Shown: positions 1 to 19,529, counted from the first letter of the stretch. The stretch: DNA of 64,000 bases from Neocallimastix lanati (nom. inval.) (GCA_016946835.1 JACVTC010000036.1:511501-575500); one strand, 5' to 3'. Numbers and translations are program-made. Notes: generated from the letters alone by a model not told the origin.

Positions 1-3612
<3,612 letters not shown>

Positions 3613-3659
3613 ATTTATAATTATTATTATTATTATTATTATTATAAATAACAAATAAA

Positions 3660-3820
3660 TAAAATAAATAAATTATATATATTATATATATATAATATAA
3701 AATAAATAAACAACTAATAAATACCTTTAATATATATAAAAATAAAATAGAATAGAATTAAATAAATATAAATAAATAAATATGTATATATATGTTTAAA
3801 TAATGATAATAAAAATTATT

Positions 3821-3860
<40 letters not shown>

Positions 3861-4740
3861 TCAAATTAGTATTACAAATAATTATATTTTATATTTTTCA
3901 AAATATATATTTATATTAATTTTTATTTTTTATAATTTTTATTTTTTCCTTATATATATATATATATATAATTATGTAAAATAATTGATAATTGATATTA
4001 ATAAAATTAAATTAATTCTTTATTAAACAAATTTTAATTCCTATTTTATTAAAATATAATAATAGTACTCATTATTCTTCATTCTATATTTTATTCCACT
4101 TTATTACAAAATATTTTATATATTTATCTTTATTTTTCATTAATATCTTTTTTTTTTTTCTCTCTCTCTTCTTTGTTTTAATAGATAAAAATACTAAAAT
4201 TGCGTTATATTATAATTCTTATTTTTAAATTCACGCGTTTTCTAATATAACATTATAATTTTTCATTACCAGTTTTTTTTTTTTTTTTTTTTTTTTCAGT
4301 TGTAATTTGAAAATATTATTATATAATTTATTTATGTAATTACTATTTTTTTAATATATTATTTATTTTATTGTTATTATTATTATTATTGTTTTTCACT
4401 CTTTATATGAAAAATAATAAGAGTTCTTACTTTAGAATTATGACAAACTCTCAAAAAAAATTTTTTGAATATATTTATTTAAAAAGATTCATATATATAA
4501 TATTAAAATATATGTATACATAATTTATTTAAAAATAAAAATTAAGCATATAATAAATAAAAATAATACTAAAAGCTTTATATAAAAGTTTACTTTTAAT
4601 TCAAACTCTTATATAATAATAAAAAATTTATGCAAAAGTTTATTTTTTTTAAATAATAATAAAATATCTAAAATGTAAATAAAGTACCTCTTATTTCAAA
4701 TATTAATATTTAAATTAAAATATAAGTACTATACTTCAAA

Positions 4741-4799
<59 letters not shown>

Positions 4800-5906
4800 C
4801 AAATTAAAATAGAATGACCTAATATGGTAATTAATTTAATTAAAACATATTATAAAATTTTAATAAATAAATAATTAGAATTTTAAATAAATCAAAATTT
4901 AAATAAATCAAAATTTAAATAAAATTAATATCTAAATATTTAAGTAAATAGAATAAATATTACAAATAATTTAAAATTTAACGTTTTTTTTTTATATTTT
5001 ACTTTTTTTATTTTTTTTTTTTTTATTTTATAAAATTTTTACAATTTTATAATTATTTTAAATTAATTTATTTATAAATTTTAAATTTTAAAAAAATTTT
5101 AAATTTTTTGTAAAGTTTCAAGCCACAAATCTTTGCTTTATATCTTTTATTATGAATATATTTAAAACTTTCATAGTTAGGGAAAAAAAATATATTTACA
5201 GTTAATACTATATTAATAAATTATTTTTTTTATATAAAATGAATTATTTCATGAAAAATAAAAATTCAATTTAATTTGTAAATCCTCATTATAATATTTT
5301 ACATATAAAACGTTTATTTATATATATATAATTAAATTTTTGATTAACAAATCATTAGTTTCGATTGATATATTTATCTAAGATTAGAAAATATTCAAAT
5401 TTAATATTAAAAAAAAAAATAAATAAATAAATAAAAAATAATAATAATAAAAAAAAAGAATCATATGTCATAATCATTTATTCTCTTTTTTAATTACTAT
5501 AATTACAATTAAAATGAAGTATATGAATAGTATTAAATATGACTTTAAATATATTATTTTTATTAGAGATAGAACAATTTTAAAAAAGCTGTTATTGATT
5601 AAATTAAATATAAACATATTAGTATTAATAATAAATATAATATGAAAAATTGTTTAAAACGTAGTAATAAAATTTTATACTTTAATAAATGTAACTATAA
5701 TAATATTTTTTTTTTAAATATACTAAAAATTATATTTTCTAAAATTAATTTCAAATTTTTTGAATTTAATGTATATTTTAAAATATATTAAAACGAAAAA
5801 GTAAATAAAAATTTTTTTTTTCTTTTTTTTTTATCATAATCAAAATCTTTTTAATAATAAATTATTATTCTTCAAAACTTTTGAAACTTTGAAAAGAAAT
5901 CTATAC

Positions 5907-5937
<31 letters not shown>

Positions 5938-7500
5938 TTAATTTTATATTAAAAAAAAATCTAATTTATATATATTAAATTTATTTTCTTAAAAATAATA
6001 ATATATATCAAACAAAATTATAAATAAAAATAAAAAATTAAATACAAATAAAAACAAAAATTTTTTTGGTTTATTATATATTTGGTCAATAGTTCGGAAG
6101 TTCAATTCCACATTACTACCCAATAATAACCCAATTGACAGCCTAACCCTTAATTGAACAAGTCATCGTCTACACTATGATCGTGCTTCTCAGTTATACG
6201 TATACATGCCTGAAGCAGGGTGATTCCTGCGTGTATGTAATCTCGGTCCATTATTGTAACAATTTTCCCAGGAGGAAATTTATAGAGTATATGTAATTAA
6301 TTTTGTTTTTTATCAACAATTTTAACAATTTTAATAATTTTCAATTTTCAATAATGTGAACTAAAAAGGAAATAGCTTAAAAACCTTATTTTCTTTCATC
6401 ACTCACTTTACAATAAGTCATAATTGTATTTTATCTAAACATGTATGAAATCACTATATTAAAATCATAAATAAAATATACAAATCTATTATGTTTCACA
6501 ATCGTACAATGTGGCATATGTACGTATGTGGCTTGTTTATGATAAATAATAATTAAATAAATAATAAATATTCTTTTTTATATATATATAATTTATTAAT
6601 ATTCAATTGTAAAAATAATTTTTTATAATTCTTATTCTTTTTTAATAAAATATATTATTATTTCTTTTGAAATAGTTATTTAATAATATTAAATGAAAAA
6701 ATTTATTATTATTTATATATATATTTATTTATAATTGTATAGAATATCTTAAAAATGTATGGCTTTATTTTAAAAATATTATAAGCCTCATAGCGAATTT
6801 GACGAATCCCAAATAAACATTTAAGGCCTAACCCTTTAATTAATTTTAATTTTTAAGAAATGTTTATAGTAATTAATTATTAATAAAAATGATTTAAATA
6901 TTATTATTAATAAAGTATTAAAATTGAATAAAAATAATATATATTTTTACAAAACGGGTTTAAACAGATAGATAAAAAAAATACATAAAAAAAATGTTTT
7001 TATCAATTTTAATTTTTATTACTATAAAACTGTAATGTAGTCTCATAATTAAAATCAAAAATCTTTTTCTTTAACAATGCGCCACTATACTAAAATAAAT
7101 GGACATAATAAATATTTCAGCTATTATTACATTTTTTCTTTATGTCCAAAAAAATATTTAAAATACTATAAAAATAAATAATATTTCAAATAATTAGAAA
7201 TCACTTTGTTCTCTTTTTCCCAACTTTACTTCTCAATAAAAAGATCAATTTTTATAATAAGTTTCACATTAGATATAGATAAAAAAATAATCCATCCATC
7301 AAGAATATTGATATTACTCTAATAGAAAGAAACTGACAAATCTATTATTTATTTTTTTATCATTTTTTAATTTTTAAATTAGATTTATAAATAATAATAA
7401 TAGTAATAAAAAAAAAAAAAACTATTAATAATTTTTTTTTTTACATAATATATTTTAATATAATCATTATTAAAAATTCAAATTCAAATAAATAAAAAAT
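3660..7500. other. AT-rich intergenic stretch without a recognisable gene
   Basis: This stretch holds (AT)n, poly-A and poly-T tracts, the longest poly-A at about 4742-4797. From about 4510 to 4990 it matches 17730-18200, the flank of the second acidic-repeat copy, so it is part of a segmental duplication. A base-balanced island at about 6085-6290 stands out and contains a GCAGG...CCTGC hairpin near 6214-6230. I found no convincing ORF or tRNA in the island. Confidence 0.6.
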
Positions 7501-7508
7501 TCTTTTTT

Positions 7509-7588
7509 TAGTAAATATTATTTAAGTATGAAAAGTAAATTTTTTTTTCTTTTTTTTTAGTAAATATTATTTAAGTATGAAAAGTAAA
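7509..7588 (+). repeat. 50-bp-spaced direct duplication of the start region
   Basis: The 30-base string beginning AGTAAATATTATTTAAGTAT occurs twice, at about 7510-7539 and 7560-7589, separated by a T-rich spacer. Both copies contain the ATGAAAAGTAAA start context of the AAA-ATPase-like gene; only the second continues into the conserved reading frame. Confidence 0.85.
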
Positions 7589-9394
7589 AATACCATATTT
7601 AATCCAAACGTAAATGGTTTTAAGGAAATTTTAAATTCAGAATTTTATGTTGATAAAACTGAATTGATACTTCATCTTAATAAATTAATACATACTTCAT
7701 ATAAATATGTATGCATTATGAGGCCTAGGCGTTTTGGAAAAACAGTAACTGTTAATATGATCACTGAATATTACCAATATTTAGAAAAAGAAACAACAAA
7801 TTTTAGGGATAAATATTTAAATAAATTAAATATAATTAAATTTATTTAAATATATATATATATAATTCTTTAATTCCTTCTTCAACACTGTTGAAGAAGG
7901 AATTAAAGAATTAAAAAGTAAAATTGTTAATGAAGTTAAAAATTTAATAAAAAAAAATAAAATTTATAAAAAAAAAATTTTTTTTAAAAGATTTATTCCA
8001 AGAGATATATATAGTATTATAGAAGGACAAATTGTTTTTATTATAGATGAATGGGATTATATTTTAAGAAATAAAAAAGACGAAATAGATTCCCATAAAA
8101 AATATTTGGAATTTTTGAATACATTATTAAAGGATAAAGATTATGTAGCTTTAGCTTACATAACAGGAATTTACCAATTAATAAAGTTGAAAATCAATTA
8201 TCTCTTAATAATTTTGATTCAATCTGGATGGATGTCTGAATATATTGGTTTTACCAATGTTGAAGTTAAAGAGTTATGCACAAAACAGAAAGAAATAATT
8301 CAACAACAAAAGCAAATAAAAATACAGAAAAAAATTGAAATTTATAATTTAAATGATTCAAATAATAATACAAATAAAAAGCGAAAATTTAATAATGATG
8401 AGATAGAAAATAAAGAAGTAGTGAATAGGAATTATAATGAATTAATTTATAATAAGGAAGTAAAAAAAATGTAAAAAAGATAAAGAAAATAAAAATGATA
8501 AAAAAAATAAGAAAAATCAAGAATATAAAAATAAAATAATTGAAAAAGATGAAAAGAATAAAAATAAAGAAAATGATAAAAAATATAAAAAAATTGAAAA
8601 CAATAAAAACGATGAAAATAATAAAGAAGATGTAAATTTTAGAAATCTTAAGATATGGTATAATGGTTATAAATTAAAGAATGAATTTCTTAATGAGTAT
8701 TATGAGATATATTCACCATATTCAATTATAAAGGCACTGAGATTTAATAAAATTTTGGATTATTGGTGTTATTCGGGAACATTCTATTTTCTTTCAAAAT
8801 ATATTGAAATGAATTTATTTGGATTAAAAGAAGATATAATATTATTAAGAGATGGATTAAAAATTAAAATAAATATAAGTTCATATCAAAATGATATGAA
8901 AACATTTACATTTAAAGATGATATTTTCACCATGCATGTTCATTTAGGCTACTTAGCATATGATACAGATACTAAACAAGTATATATTCCTAATAAAGAA
9001 ATTCAGAATGTATTTAAAACCGTTACAAATAGTCCTATGTGGAATACCATTGCAAAAAAAATTGAAGAATCTCGACGACTTTTAAAAGCAATATGAGAAT
9101 GTAATGAAAAAGAAGTCGAGAATTTAATTGAGGAATACCACAATAGGGTTGATAATTAAAATATATAATAGTGAAGATACATTAAAATTTAGTATTTTAC
9201 TAGCATTTTATGTCGCTGAAGAATACTATAATGAATATTTAGAACTTGATTCAGTTAAAGGATTTATTGATATAGCCTATGTTCTAATTAATATTTATTC
9301 CGAACACCAAGCTTTAATAATAGAATTGAAGTATGAAAAAAATGTTGATACAACAACGAATCAAATAAAAAAAGAAAGTATTTTGAAAGAATAA
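7577..9394 (+). pseudogene. AAA-ATPase-like / PD-(D/E)XK nuclease family protein, broken
   Basis: This is a decayed member of the AAA-ATPase-like (PF09820) plus PD-(D/E)XK nuclease (PF08011/DUF1703) family, known from bacteria and abundant in anaerobic fungi. The N-terminus (7577-7849) has FKEI...YVDKT and the P-loop-like RPRRFGKT. After a break, the sensor/Walker B part reads FIIDEWDYIL (about 8040-8075), then LAYITGI and SEYIGFTNVEVKELC (about 8230-8280). The middle is a low-complexity Asn/Lys linker with stops (8330-8640). IWYNGYK and YSPYSIIKAL follow (about 8650-8740), and the nuclease end keeps GFID...ALIIELKY (about 9265-9335), the E-x-K signature. Stops at 7847, 8472 and 9094, frameshifts near 8170-8230 and a perfect palindrome at 7863-7913 show it is broken. 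Introns could explain some gaps but not the internal frame changes. A bacterial origin by transfer is family knowledge, not shown here. Confidence 0.85.
7863..7913. repeat. Perfect 24-bp inverted repeat with 3-nt loop
   Basis: The left arm 7863-7886 is the exact reverse complement of the right arm 7890-7913, with loop ACT. The right arm is coding sequence of the AAA-ATPase-like pseudogene (VEEGIKELK region). The left arm is an inverted copy that interrupts the gene just after the stop at 7847-7849. Confidence 0.95.
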
Positions 9395-10465
9395 AACGTT
9401 ATAAAAATAATATGTTGTTAATAGGTAAAAATTATAACAAAGAAATTAATAATAAAAATGAAAAATATCATTCATGTAAAATAGAAAAATTTAAATAATG
9501 TTATTATTTTTTTGTAATTAATAATAACGTTTATATTATATTCTTTCAATTTCATGTATTATATTAATATTACTTTTGTGATTATAAATATAAATAACAT
9601 TTTTATTTATAAATTTACCTTCAAATAAACCAAATTTAAAAATATATATAATGGTTCATTAACGAAAATTGTAAAAAAAAATTTATTTATATATATCATT
9701 CATATAATATATATAATCCTTTGTAATTTCCAAAATTATTTTATTTTAAATAATTTTTTTTAAAAATTTTTGTTATTTTTGAAATTTTTTTTTATTAATA
9801 AATTATTAATTGCTTATAATTTAATATCTTAAAAAAAATCGATCAATAGATTTTTTAAATAATAAAATTTTCAAAATTTCTAAAAAAATTATTGCTTTTG
9901 TCGACCTCCCTATGTAATAATAAAAAAATTAAAAATATAAAAGTTTTTAATTTAGATTTTTTAATTACAGTTTTTTTTTATATTATAAAATTTATAATAT
10001 CTTCTACTAAATATATAGCAACATTTATATTTGCTGAGGCTAATGCCTCAGATACTTTTTTTACATCTGATAAAAGAACCTGCAATTTCAGTTATAGCAG
10101 ACATTGAAGCATTAAAGTAACTAATACCTTCATTTATTTTATTAGTTTTTTTATTAATTATGATATATTAGGAAAAAAAGAAAAAGAGAAAAGGAAAAAA
10201 AAATTAATTATTATTATGAATTAATATTATTTTTTTAACTTTTTATATTGAAAAAGTAATTAAAGATTTTAACGACACTATAAAATGGATATATGATATT
10301 TATATTTCGGAATCAAAAATTATAATAAAGTGAACTTAATCCTTTTTACTGAAATTTAAAAAAAAAAAAAAAAAAAAAACTTTTTTTATTTGATATTATT
10401 TAAATATTGATATATGAAATCTGATCTTTAAATTTTTAGAATAAAGAAATTATACCTCTATTTTT

Positions 10466-10509
<44 letters not shown>

Positions 10510-10690
10510 TTTAAAAAAAATTATTAATTTTCAATTATGCTTCTTTTTTTTTTTTGTTTGTTAAAAAAAAAATTCGTTTGATTTAATTTCATATGACCTC
10601 AAATTTATTGGATTTAATTTTATCGAAATTATTTACTCCAAAAAGCAAAAAGATATAAAATTATTACAATTCTCATTATACTCAAGACTT
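9395..10690. other. AT-rich spacer
   Basis: This spacer holds poly-A tracts (for example about 10468-10506). A 71-codon open frame at 9892-10107 has no recognisable features and I do not treat it as a gene. I see no RNA gene. Confidence 0.5.
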
Positions 10691-10757
10691 TATAATAAAA
10701 ACTGACTTTTATTTTTATTTTTTTTAGTTTATTAATTTTTAGTTTTTTATTACTATT

Positions 10758-13700
10758 ATGGAAATCCAATATATAAGAAATAAGAATTTCATTCTAAGAG
10801 ATTCAAGGTGCCACGGTGTACCAATGGAGAATACGAAACTACTCTTTATCCGCGGACTTCGATCTTGGCCAGAAATCAAAAAGAGAAGACATTTAAAGAA
10901 AACTCTGAATGAATTAAATGATAAGGTTTTATCAGTTAAACGTATTGCTAATTTTAATGATGCATTCTTTAAAATTAAAACAGTAGGTAATGAAGAAGAA
11001 ATAACATCTATTACCGATTGTATTGTTAATAGTTTCAAACGTGCTTCAATTAATGTTATTAATTGTAGCAAAAGGAATCATAAATACAGTTTTTCTTCAC
11101 TCAAAAGGAAACATTTTGCCTTATCAGAAAAAGTGATTTCATCATATAATATCAACTTATTCACTACTTCAAATTCAAATTCAAATTCAAGTCAAAATTC
11201 AAATTCAAGTTCAAATACAGATTCATGTTCAAGTTCAAGTACAAGTTCAAGTACAAGTTCAAGTACAAGTTCAAGTACAAGTTCAAGTACAAGTTCAAGT
11301 ACAAGTTCAAGTACAAGTTCAAGTTCAAGTTCAAGTTCAATTTCAAATTTATGTTTAAATTCAGTTTCAAGTTCAGATTCAAATTCAGATTCAAATTCAA
11401 ATTCCAGTTCAATCATTTTTAATAATTCCAATAATATTAATAACACTCATATTAATAATAATACAGTTGAAGAATTTTCTCTATGTGTCAGGTGGAATAC
11501 TAATGGATGGAACTTTGATAAAAAAGACAGTGTTGAATTCTTTATTTCAATGTACAAACCACTTTTCTTATGCTTTCAGGAAACAGGAAATGGTTCAGGT
11601 TCTAGCAGTAAATATCCATGTCGAGAATCATTAAAAAACTACAAACATTTCTTCAAAAAAGCTAATAACGAAATTCCCGGTAAAAGAGGTCTTTATATTG
11701 GGTTTCATAATTCTTGTCAAGCCTCTCTTGAAAATAATACTTATGAGTATATTATTTCCTTGTATACTTATAATTTTTTGGAATTTCACTAAATGTTCTA
11801 TTGGTAATGTGTACGTACCTCATAGTGGCCATAGCCTTCATGCTAGAGCTGTTAGAATTGAAATATTGTCGTGGTTAAATAGTCACTCTTCTCATCCTTC
11901 AATGTTGGTTGGTGATTTTAATTTACCTACTGAGAAATTAGGTAATTTGCTCTCTAAATTTAGTAATTGGAAAATTCTTCCCTTATGGGGCTCCCCAATT
12001 TCATGGAGTAGAGGTAATAGAAAATCTGATATAGATCATGCGATTGTCAATGATCATATGTTAGATTTACATTCATATGGTACTTTTATTGACTTTCCCC
12101 CCATTTTGGATCATAAACCTTTATTAATAAAAGGTAAATGTTTTTCATTAGTTAATTCAGATAATTCTTTTTCTCTGCCTAAAAAGACAGTTAAATGGGA
12201 TAGATTAAAATGTATAAATGAAAAAGAATCAATTTTTGACAACAACTATTTTAGTGTTTTAGAGGAAGTGATTCCAAATCCTAATATTAGTATTGATGAT
12301 ATTTCTAAGAAATTTATTTCAACTTCATTCAATATTGCTAAGGAACTTAATATCACGTCAATTTCAGAAGTTCGAAAATCTTTTTTTCATATGTCGCAGA
12401 GAATATTTAATTTGCAAAAACTCAAAATGAAATTATATAAATCCATTAAAAGAAGAGGTTCTTATCATAATTTAGATGAATTTGAAGAATTAATTGAAAA
12501 ATATAATAGAATGTGCAAAATTATTCATCATATGCGTAATATTTATAGGAAAACTGAATACCAACATTGGATCAATACAGGATGTGAATATATGAAATCT
12601 CATAACCCTAAGAAAGCTTGGAAATGGCTTAAAACAACAGTAAAAGTAGATAAATTTAAAAATATGTCAAATTCTCCAGTAAAGGACAAAAATGGTAAAC
12701 TAGCTACTTCTACTAAAGAACAGTTAGAAGTATGGCACAATCACTATAAAAAACTTGCTTCAAGCCATTCTGATATCAATAGTGCATTAATAGAATGGTC
12801 TAATAAATTTTCCAATGGAACAATTAGGTATACGAGACACAATGAATGGGATATAAATCAAGACATCAGTATAGAAGAAATTAGAGAAGCAATTTTAGCT
12901 ACTCCAAATTATAAAGCTTCAGGTCCGGATGGAATTCCTATTGAATTTTATAAAGCTTTAATTCCTCCGGATGACGAAAATTCAGTAAATAATTCTTCTT
13001 CTGGTTTAAATTGTTTACAGAAGATATACTCAAGAATTTGGAATGGTGAATTTCCTAGCTCTTGGAATGAAGCAAGTATTATATCTATTCCTAAAAAAGG
13101 AGATGATCTATCTGATTGTGACAATTATCGAGGTATCTTTCTGATTAACAATGGTATTAAACTCATTTCGAAAATAGTCTCCAAAAGAATTTCAGAATAT
13201 GGACTTAAAAATAATTTTATTAGGTCAGAGCAATTTGGATTTCGTACAAAAGAAGAATGTGTTAGTTTATTTATTTCAATTCGAGAAATTTGTCAAAGGC
13301 GTAAAAATGATAATAAAGAAACTTACCTTGCTTTTCTAGATTTAAAAAAGGCATATGATTCTGTTCCAATAGGTAATATTTTATATAAATTAGATGCTTT
13401 AAGTATTAGAGGTAAATGTTATCAATTTATAAAAAATCTATATTTGACTTCCAAAGCCAGTGTTAAAATTGATGATCAATATTCGGAATCTTTTAATATT
13501 ATGAAAGGAGTTAGATAAGGTTGTCCACTATCACCAATTCTTTTCAATTTTTTTATTAATGACATTTTTAATGATTTTTCAGAACTTGGAATTCCTTTAG
13601 GCGAATCTAGATGTTGTGGTGGACTCTTTGCAAATGATATTGTTCTTTGCGCACCATCAAGAAGTTAAAAAAAATGCTTAAGAAGGTAAATGAATGGGCT

Positions 13701-14290
13701 AAATTTAATTTGATGAATTTTGGAATTAACAAGTGCGCAACGATGGTGATTCGACCAGACACACCTCTTTTTCAAAATAAAAGAGATCCTACTTTTTATC
13801 TTGCTGGTCAACCAATCCCAATAACTAAATGTTATACCTATTTAGGTATACCATTTGATAAAAGCTTATCGTTGAACCCTATTATTATTAAATTACTTAA
13901 CTCTAAAGATACTAAAGCTCTCTTTTCTGCTTGTAAATTTCTTTCAAATTCCAAAATTCCTATTTCATTTAAGAAGATTATTATTAACTCCTATGTACTT
14001 AGTAAAGTCTCTTACTTTGCACCTTTACTTGGTTCAAATAAAGCGAGAACAAATAATACTCAGAAATTAATTAATAAAGGATTAAGATGGATTGCAGGTA
14101 TACAAAGAGCTAAATCATTTATTAATGTATATTCTATTTCAAAAGATTTAAATATTCCTCCATTGTTAGCTAAGTGTGCTTTGTCTCAAGTCAAATGTTT
14201 TGATAAATGGAAAGATTCAAATTGTATTATTTCCTATTTAGTTAATAATATTCCAAAATCTAGAAAATATACATGAACGAAAGAAAGTTA
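10758..14290 (+). mobile_element. APE-type non-LTR retrotransposon, family 1, inactivated and 3'-truncated
   Basis: A single-ORF element broken by several lesions. Order: an N-terminal region with RRM-like LFIRGL and DAFFKIKT strings (10758-11090); a long Ser/Asn linker (11166-11470); an apurinic-type endonuclease with RWNTNGWN, CFQETG, VGDFN and ILDHKPL (11490-12135); then reverse transcriptase with ASGPDGIPIEFYKAL, YRGI, QFGFRTKEE and AFLDLKKAYDSVP (12910-13380). Lesions seen: a frameshift near 11770-11790; TAA at 13516-13518, where relatives read GVRQGCPLSP (CAA to TAA); the catalytic FADD changed to FAND (about 13630); a small deletion near 13660, where the copy at 36588 has about four extra bases; and TGG to TGA at the end of the frame (14274-14276). 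The C-terminal zinc finger, 3' UTR and poly(A) are missing. It cannot encode an active enzyme. Confidence 0.93.
11160..11415 (+). repeat. Serine-coding TCAAGT/TCAAGTACAAGT tandem repeat inside the retrotransposon ORF
   Basis: Hexa- and dodecanucleotide repeats of the TCAAAT / TCAAGT / TCAAGTACAAGT type encode poly Ser-Asn and Ser-Ser-Ser-Thr between the N-terminal region and the endonuclease. The length is a multiple of three, so the frame survives. The antisense open frames here are shadows. Confidence 0.9.
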
Positions 14291-14460
14291 GACATAGAAT
14301 ACGATATTGAGGAATGGTTTGAAAGAATACAAGGTGATGAATTTTAAGATTTTGAAGATATATTTCAAAAATTTTTACCTTCCCTGGTGATTAGCAATAC
14401 AGAAAGAAAAAATAGTAATTATTATAAAGTATCATATAAATTATGTTAAAGTCAAAGTTA
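14284..14460 (+). pseudogene. Unidentified short coding remnant
   Basis: Directly after the truncated family-1 element, one frame reads DIEEWFERIQGDEF, a stop, then DFEDIFQKFLPSLV and on to a TAA near 14447. The composition is protein-like and richer in acidic and aromatic residues than the surrounding AT tracts. It does not match the family-1 C-terminus seen at 36588-38086, so it may be a fragment of another gene or element. I cannot name it. Confidence 0.3.
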
Positions 14461-14544
14461 AAAAATTTTAAAATAAAATAAATTAAAATAAAATAAAAAC
14501 TTATTCAATCTTTAATCTATCATTAAATAAGAATAAATAATATA

Positions 14545-17654
<3,110 letters not shown>

Positions 17655-17699
17655 ATTAATTATTTTTAATATTATTATTATAATAAATAGCATATAGAT

Positions 17700-18210
17700 A
17701 AAATATAATATATATATATATATATATATAATTTATTTAAAAATAAAAATTAAACATATAATAAATAAAAATAATACTATAAGCTATATAAAAATTTAAT
17801 TTTAATTCAAACTCTTATATAATAATAAAAAAAGTAATTCAAAATTTTATTTTTTTTAAATAATAATAAAATATCTAAAAGGTGAAAAAAGTACCTCTTA
17901 TTTCAAATATTAATATTTTAAATCAAAATATAAGTACGATAATTATCATCTTCAAAATAAAGAAAAAAAAAAAATAAAATAAAATAAAAAAAAAAAAATA
18001 AAAAAAAAAAAAAAAGACAAATTAAAATAGAATGACCTAATATGGTAATTGATTTAATTAAAACATATTATAAAATTTTAATAAATAAATAATTAGAATT
18101 TTAAATAAATCAAAATCTAAATAAATAAAAATTTAAATAAAATTAATATCTAAATATTTAAGTAAATAGAATAAATATTACAAATAATTAAATATTTAAT
18201 GTTTTTTTTT
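17700..18210. repeat. Segmental duplication of flank (matches about 4510-4990)
   Basis: The sequence upstream of the duplicate gene parallels the flank of gene A: the strings around AATTTATTTAAAAATAAAAA, the GTACCTCTTATTTCAAATAT line, the poly-A tract followed by GACAAATTAAAATAGAATGA, and the repeated AAATAAATCAAAATTT motif recur in the same order. Relative to gene A, about 800 bases between the start codon and this block (3690-4510) are absent here. Confidence 0.85.
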
Positions 18211-18329
18211 TTTTTTATTCTTATTTTTTATTTTATTTTTTATTTTACTTTTATTTTTATTTTGTTATTAATTTCTTAATTTATTTTATATATATGTTTT
18301 ATTTAATTTTTATTTTTATTTTTTTATTT

Positions 18330-18742
18330 TTTATTTTTTATTTTTATTTTTATTTTTATTTTTATTAATTCTTTTACTTCCATTTCACCAAAACCAAAAT
18401 TTTCATCATCATATTGTTCAATATTGTTTTTACTTTTATGACTACTATTAGGATGACTATTATCACTACTACGAATAAGATTACATAGATTATATAGATT
18501 ACTATTACCATTATTTGATTTTAATTGACCAGATATATGTATATTATTGCTGATATTGCTACCACTATTATTATTATTATTCAAAAGTTTTTCACTAATT
18601 TTTAATTTTTGATCACCGAATTTTTCAAAAAATCAAAATCTTTATCTCCATAAACATCAATAAACTTGTTAAAAGTTCTTTTATTCAAATGATGAGCATT
18701 GTTAGCTGTAACGAAACTCTTAACTAGCACATTAGTAGCCAT
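18330..18742 (-). pseudogene. Third, short fragment of the acidic-repeat gene, fused to a foreign ATG segment
   Basis: On the minus strand, NAHHLNKR...IDVYGDKDFDF (about 18710-18630) matches gene A's IHHLNK...IEVYGDEDFDF module. A 1-base slip near 18628 then shifts the frame, and the match resumes as GDQKLKISEKLL, NNIHISGQLKSNN and EQYDDENFGFGEMEVKEL (18600-18370), dissolving into an ATTTTT tract. Upstream the frame is open to an ATG at 18742, preceded by a more GC-rich segment (about 18705-18796) that has no counterpart in gene A. Confidence 0.75.
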
Positions 18743-18780
18743 GGTTCAGTAGTAAGCTATCATGACCGTCAGGCTGAACC
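18743..18780. repeat. Inverted repeat GGTTCAG...CTGAACC
   Basis: A 7-bp perfect stem (18743-18749 with 18774-18780) encloses 24 bases, inside a locally GC-rich stretch next to the third acidic-repeat fragment. I could not fold it into a tRNA. It may be the edge of a lost element. Confidence 0.5.
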
Positions 18781-19529
18781 CCGCTCTTTCCAAAATTTAT
18801 TAATTTTTTATTTATTATATTTAAAATATTAAAGAAATTACTATTTTTTTTATCGTTTTATCCTTCAAAATAATCAGATCGATAAAACTAGAAAAATCTA
18901 TTTTATTAATAATTTTTTATCATTTTTTTTATCTAAGATTCATTTTCCAGAAAAGAAAAACTTATTTTTTTTTTTGAACTTTGTTTAATTATTAATAATT
19001 AATAATAATTATTGATCAATGCTAATAATTATTCCTCCGTAAAAACGATAAATAGGTGTAAAATTTCACAATAAAATATTTTTAAATTCGCCCTTTTATT
19101 AATTAGTTATATATAATTTAGAATATTATATCAATTAATTGATTAATAAGTAATAATTAATATTTATATTTTTAATAAAAAATTAATAAAACTCGTTCAT
19201 TATAAAACGTATTTTAAATTACTTAGTGCTATGAACCTATCGTGTAAATACGTTTAATCCAATTTAAACAATTCCCCCATTACAATAAAAGTACCTATAA
19301 GTAAAAGAAAGCTACGATACCTTCGTAAGCTAACGATATTATATTCCTATAATCCACCTTTCGAACCCACTATTTGGAATCCACCACTTCAATGCTTTGG
19401 GCTACCGATTCTTATTATATAATCTCCAAATAATTATCTAATTCCAGACTACTTCTTTTCATACTATTTTTGAATTTACTGTCTTTTGGATCGTCGATAT
19501 TTTATAGGATTCTTAGCCAAAATGAATTT

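Noticed and set aside
6090-6115. Possible tRNA T-arm (AAGTTCAATTCC)
   Set aside because: No D-arm, anticodon arm or acceptor stem could be placed.
9892-10107. 71-codon ORF
   Set aside because: No motif, AT-driven composition and no supporting neighbours.
11164-11446. Antisense NLNL/ELEL and sense KFKY ORFs
   Set aside because: Shadows of the serine-coding repeat inside the retrotransposon ORF.
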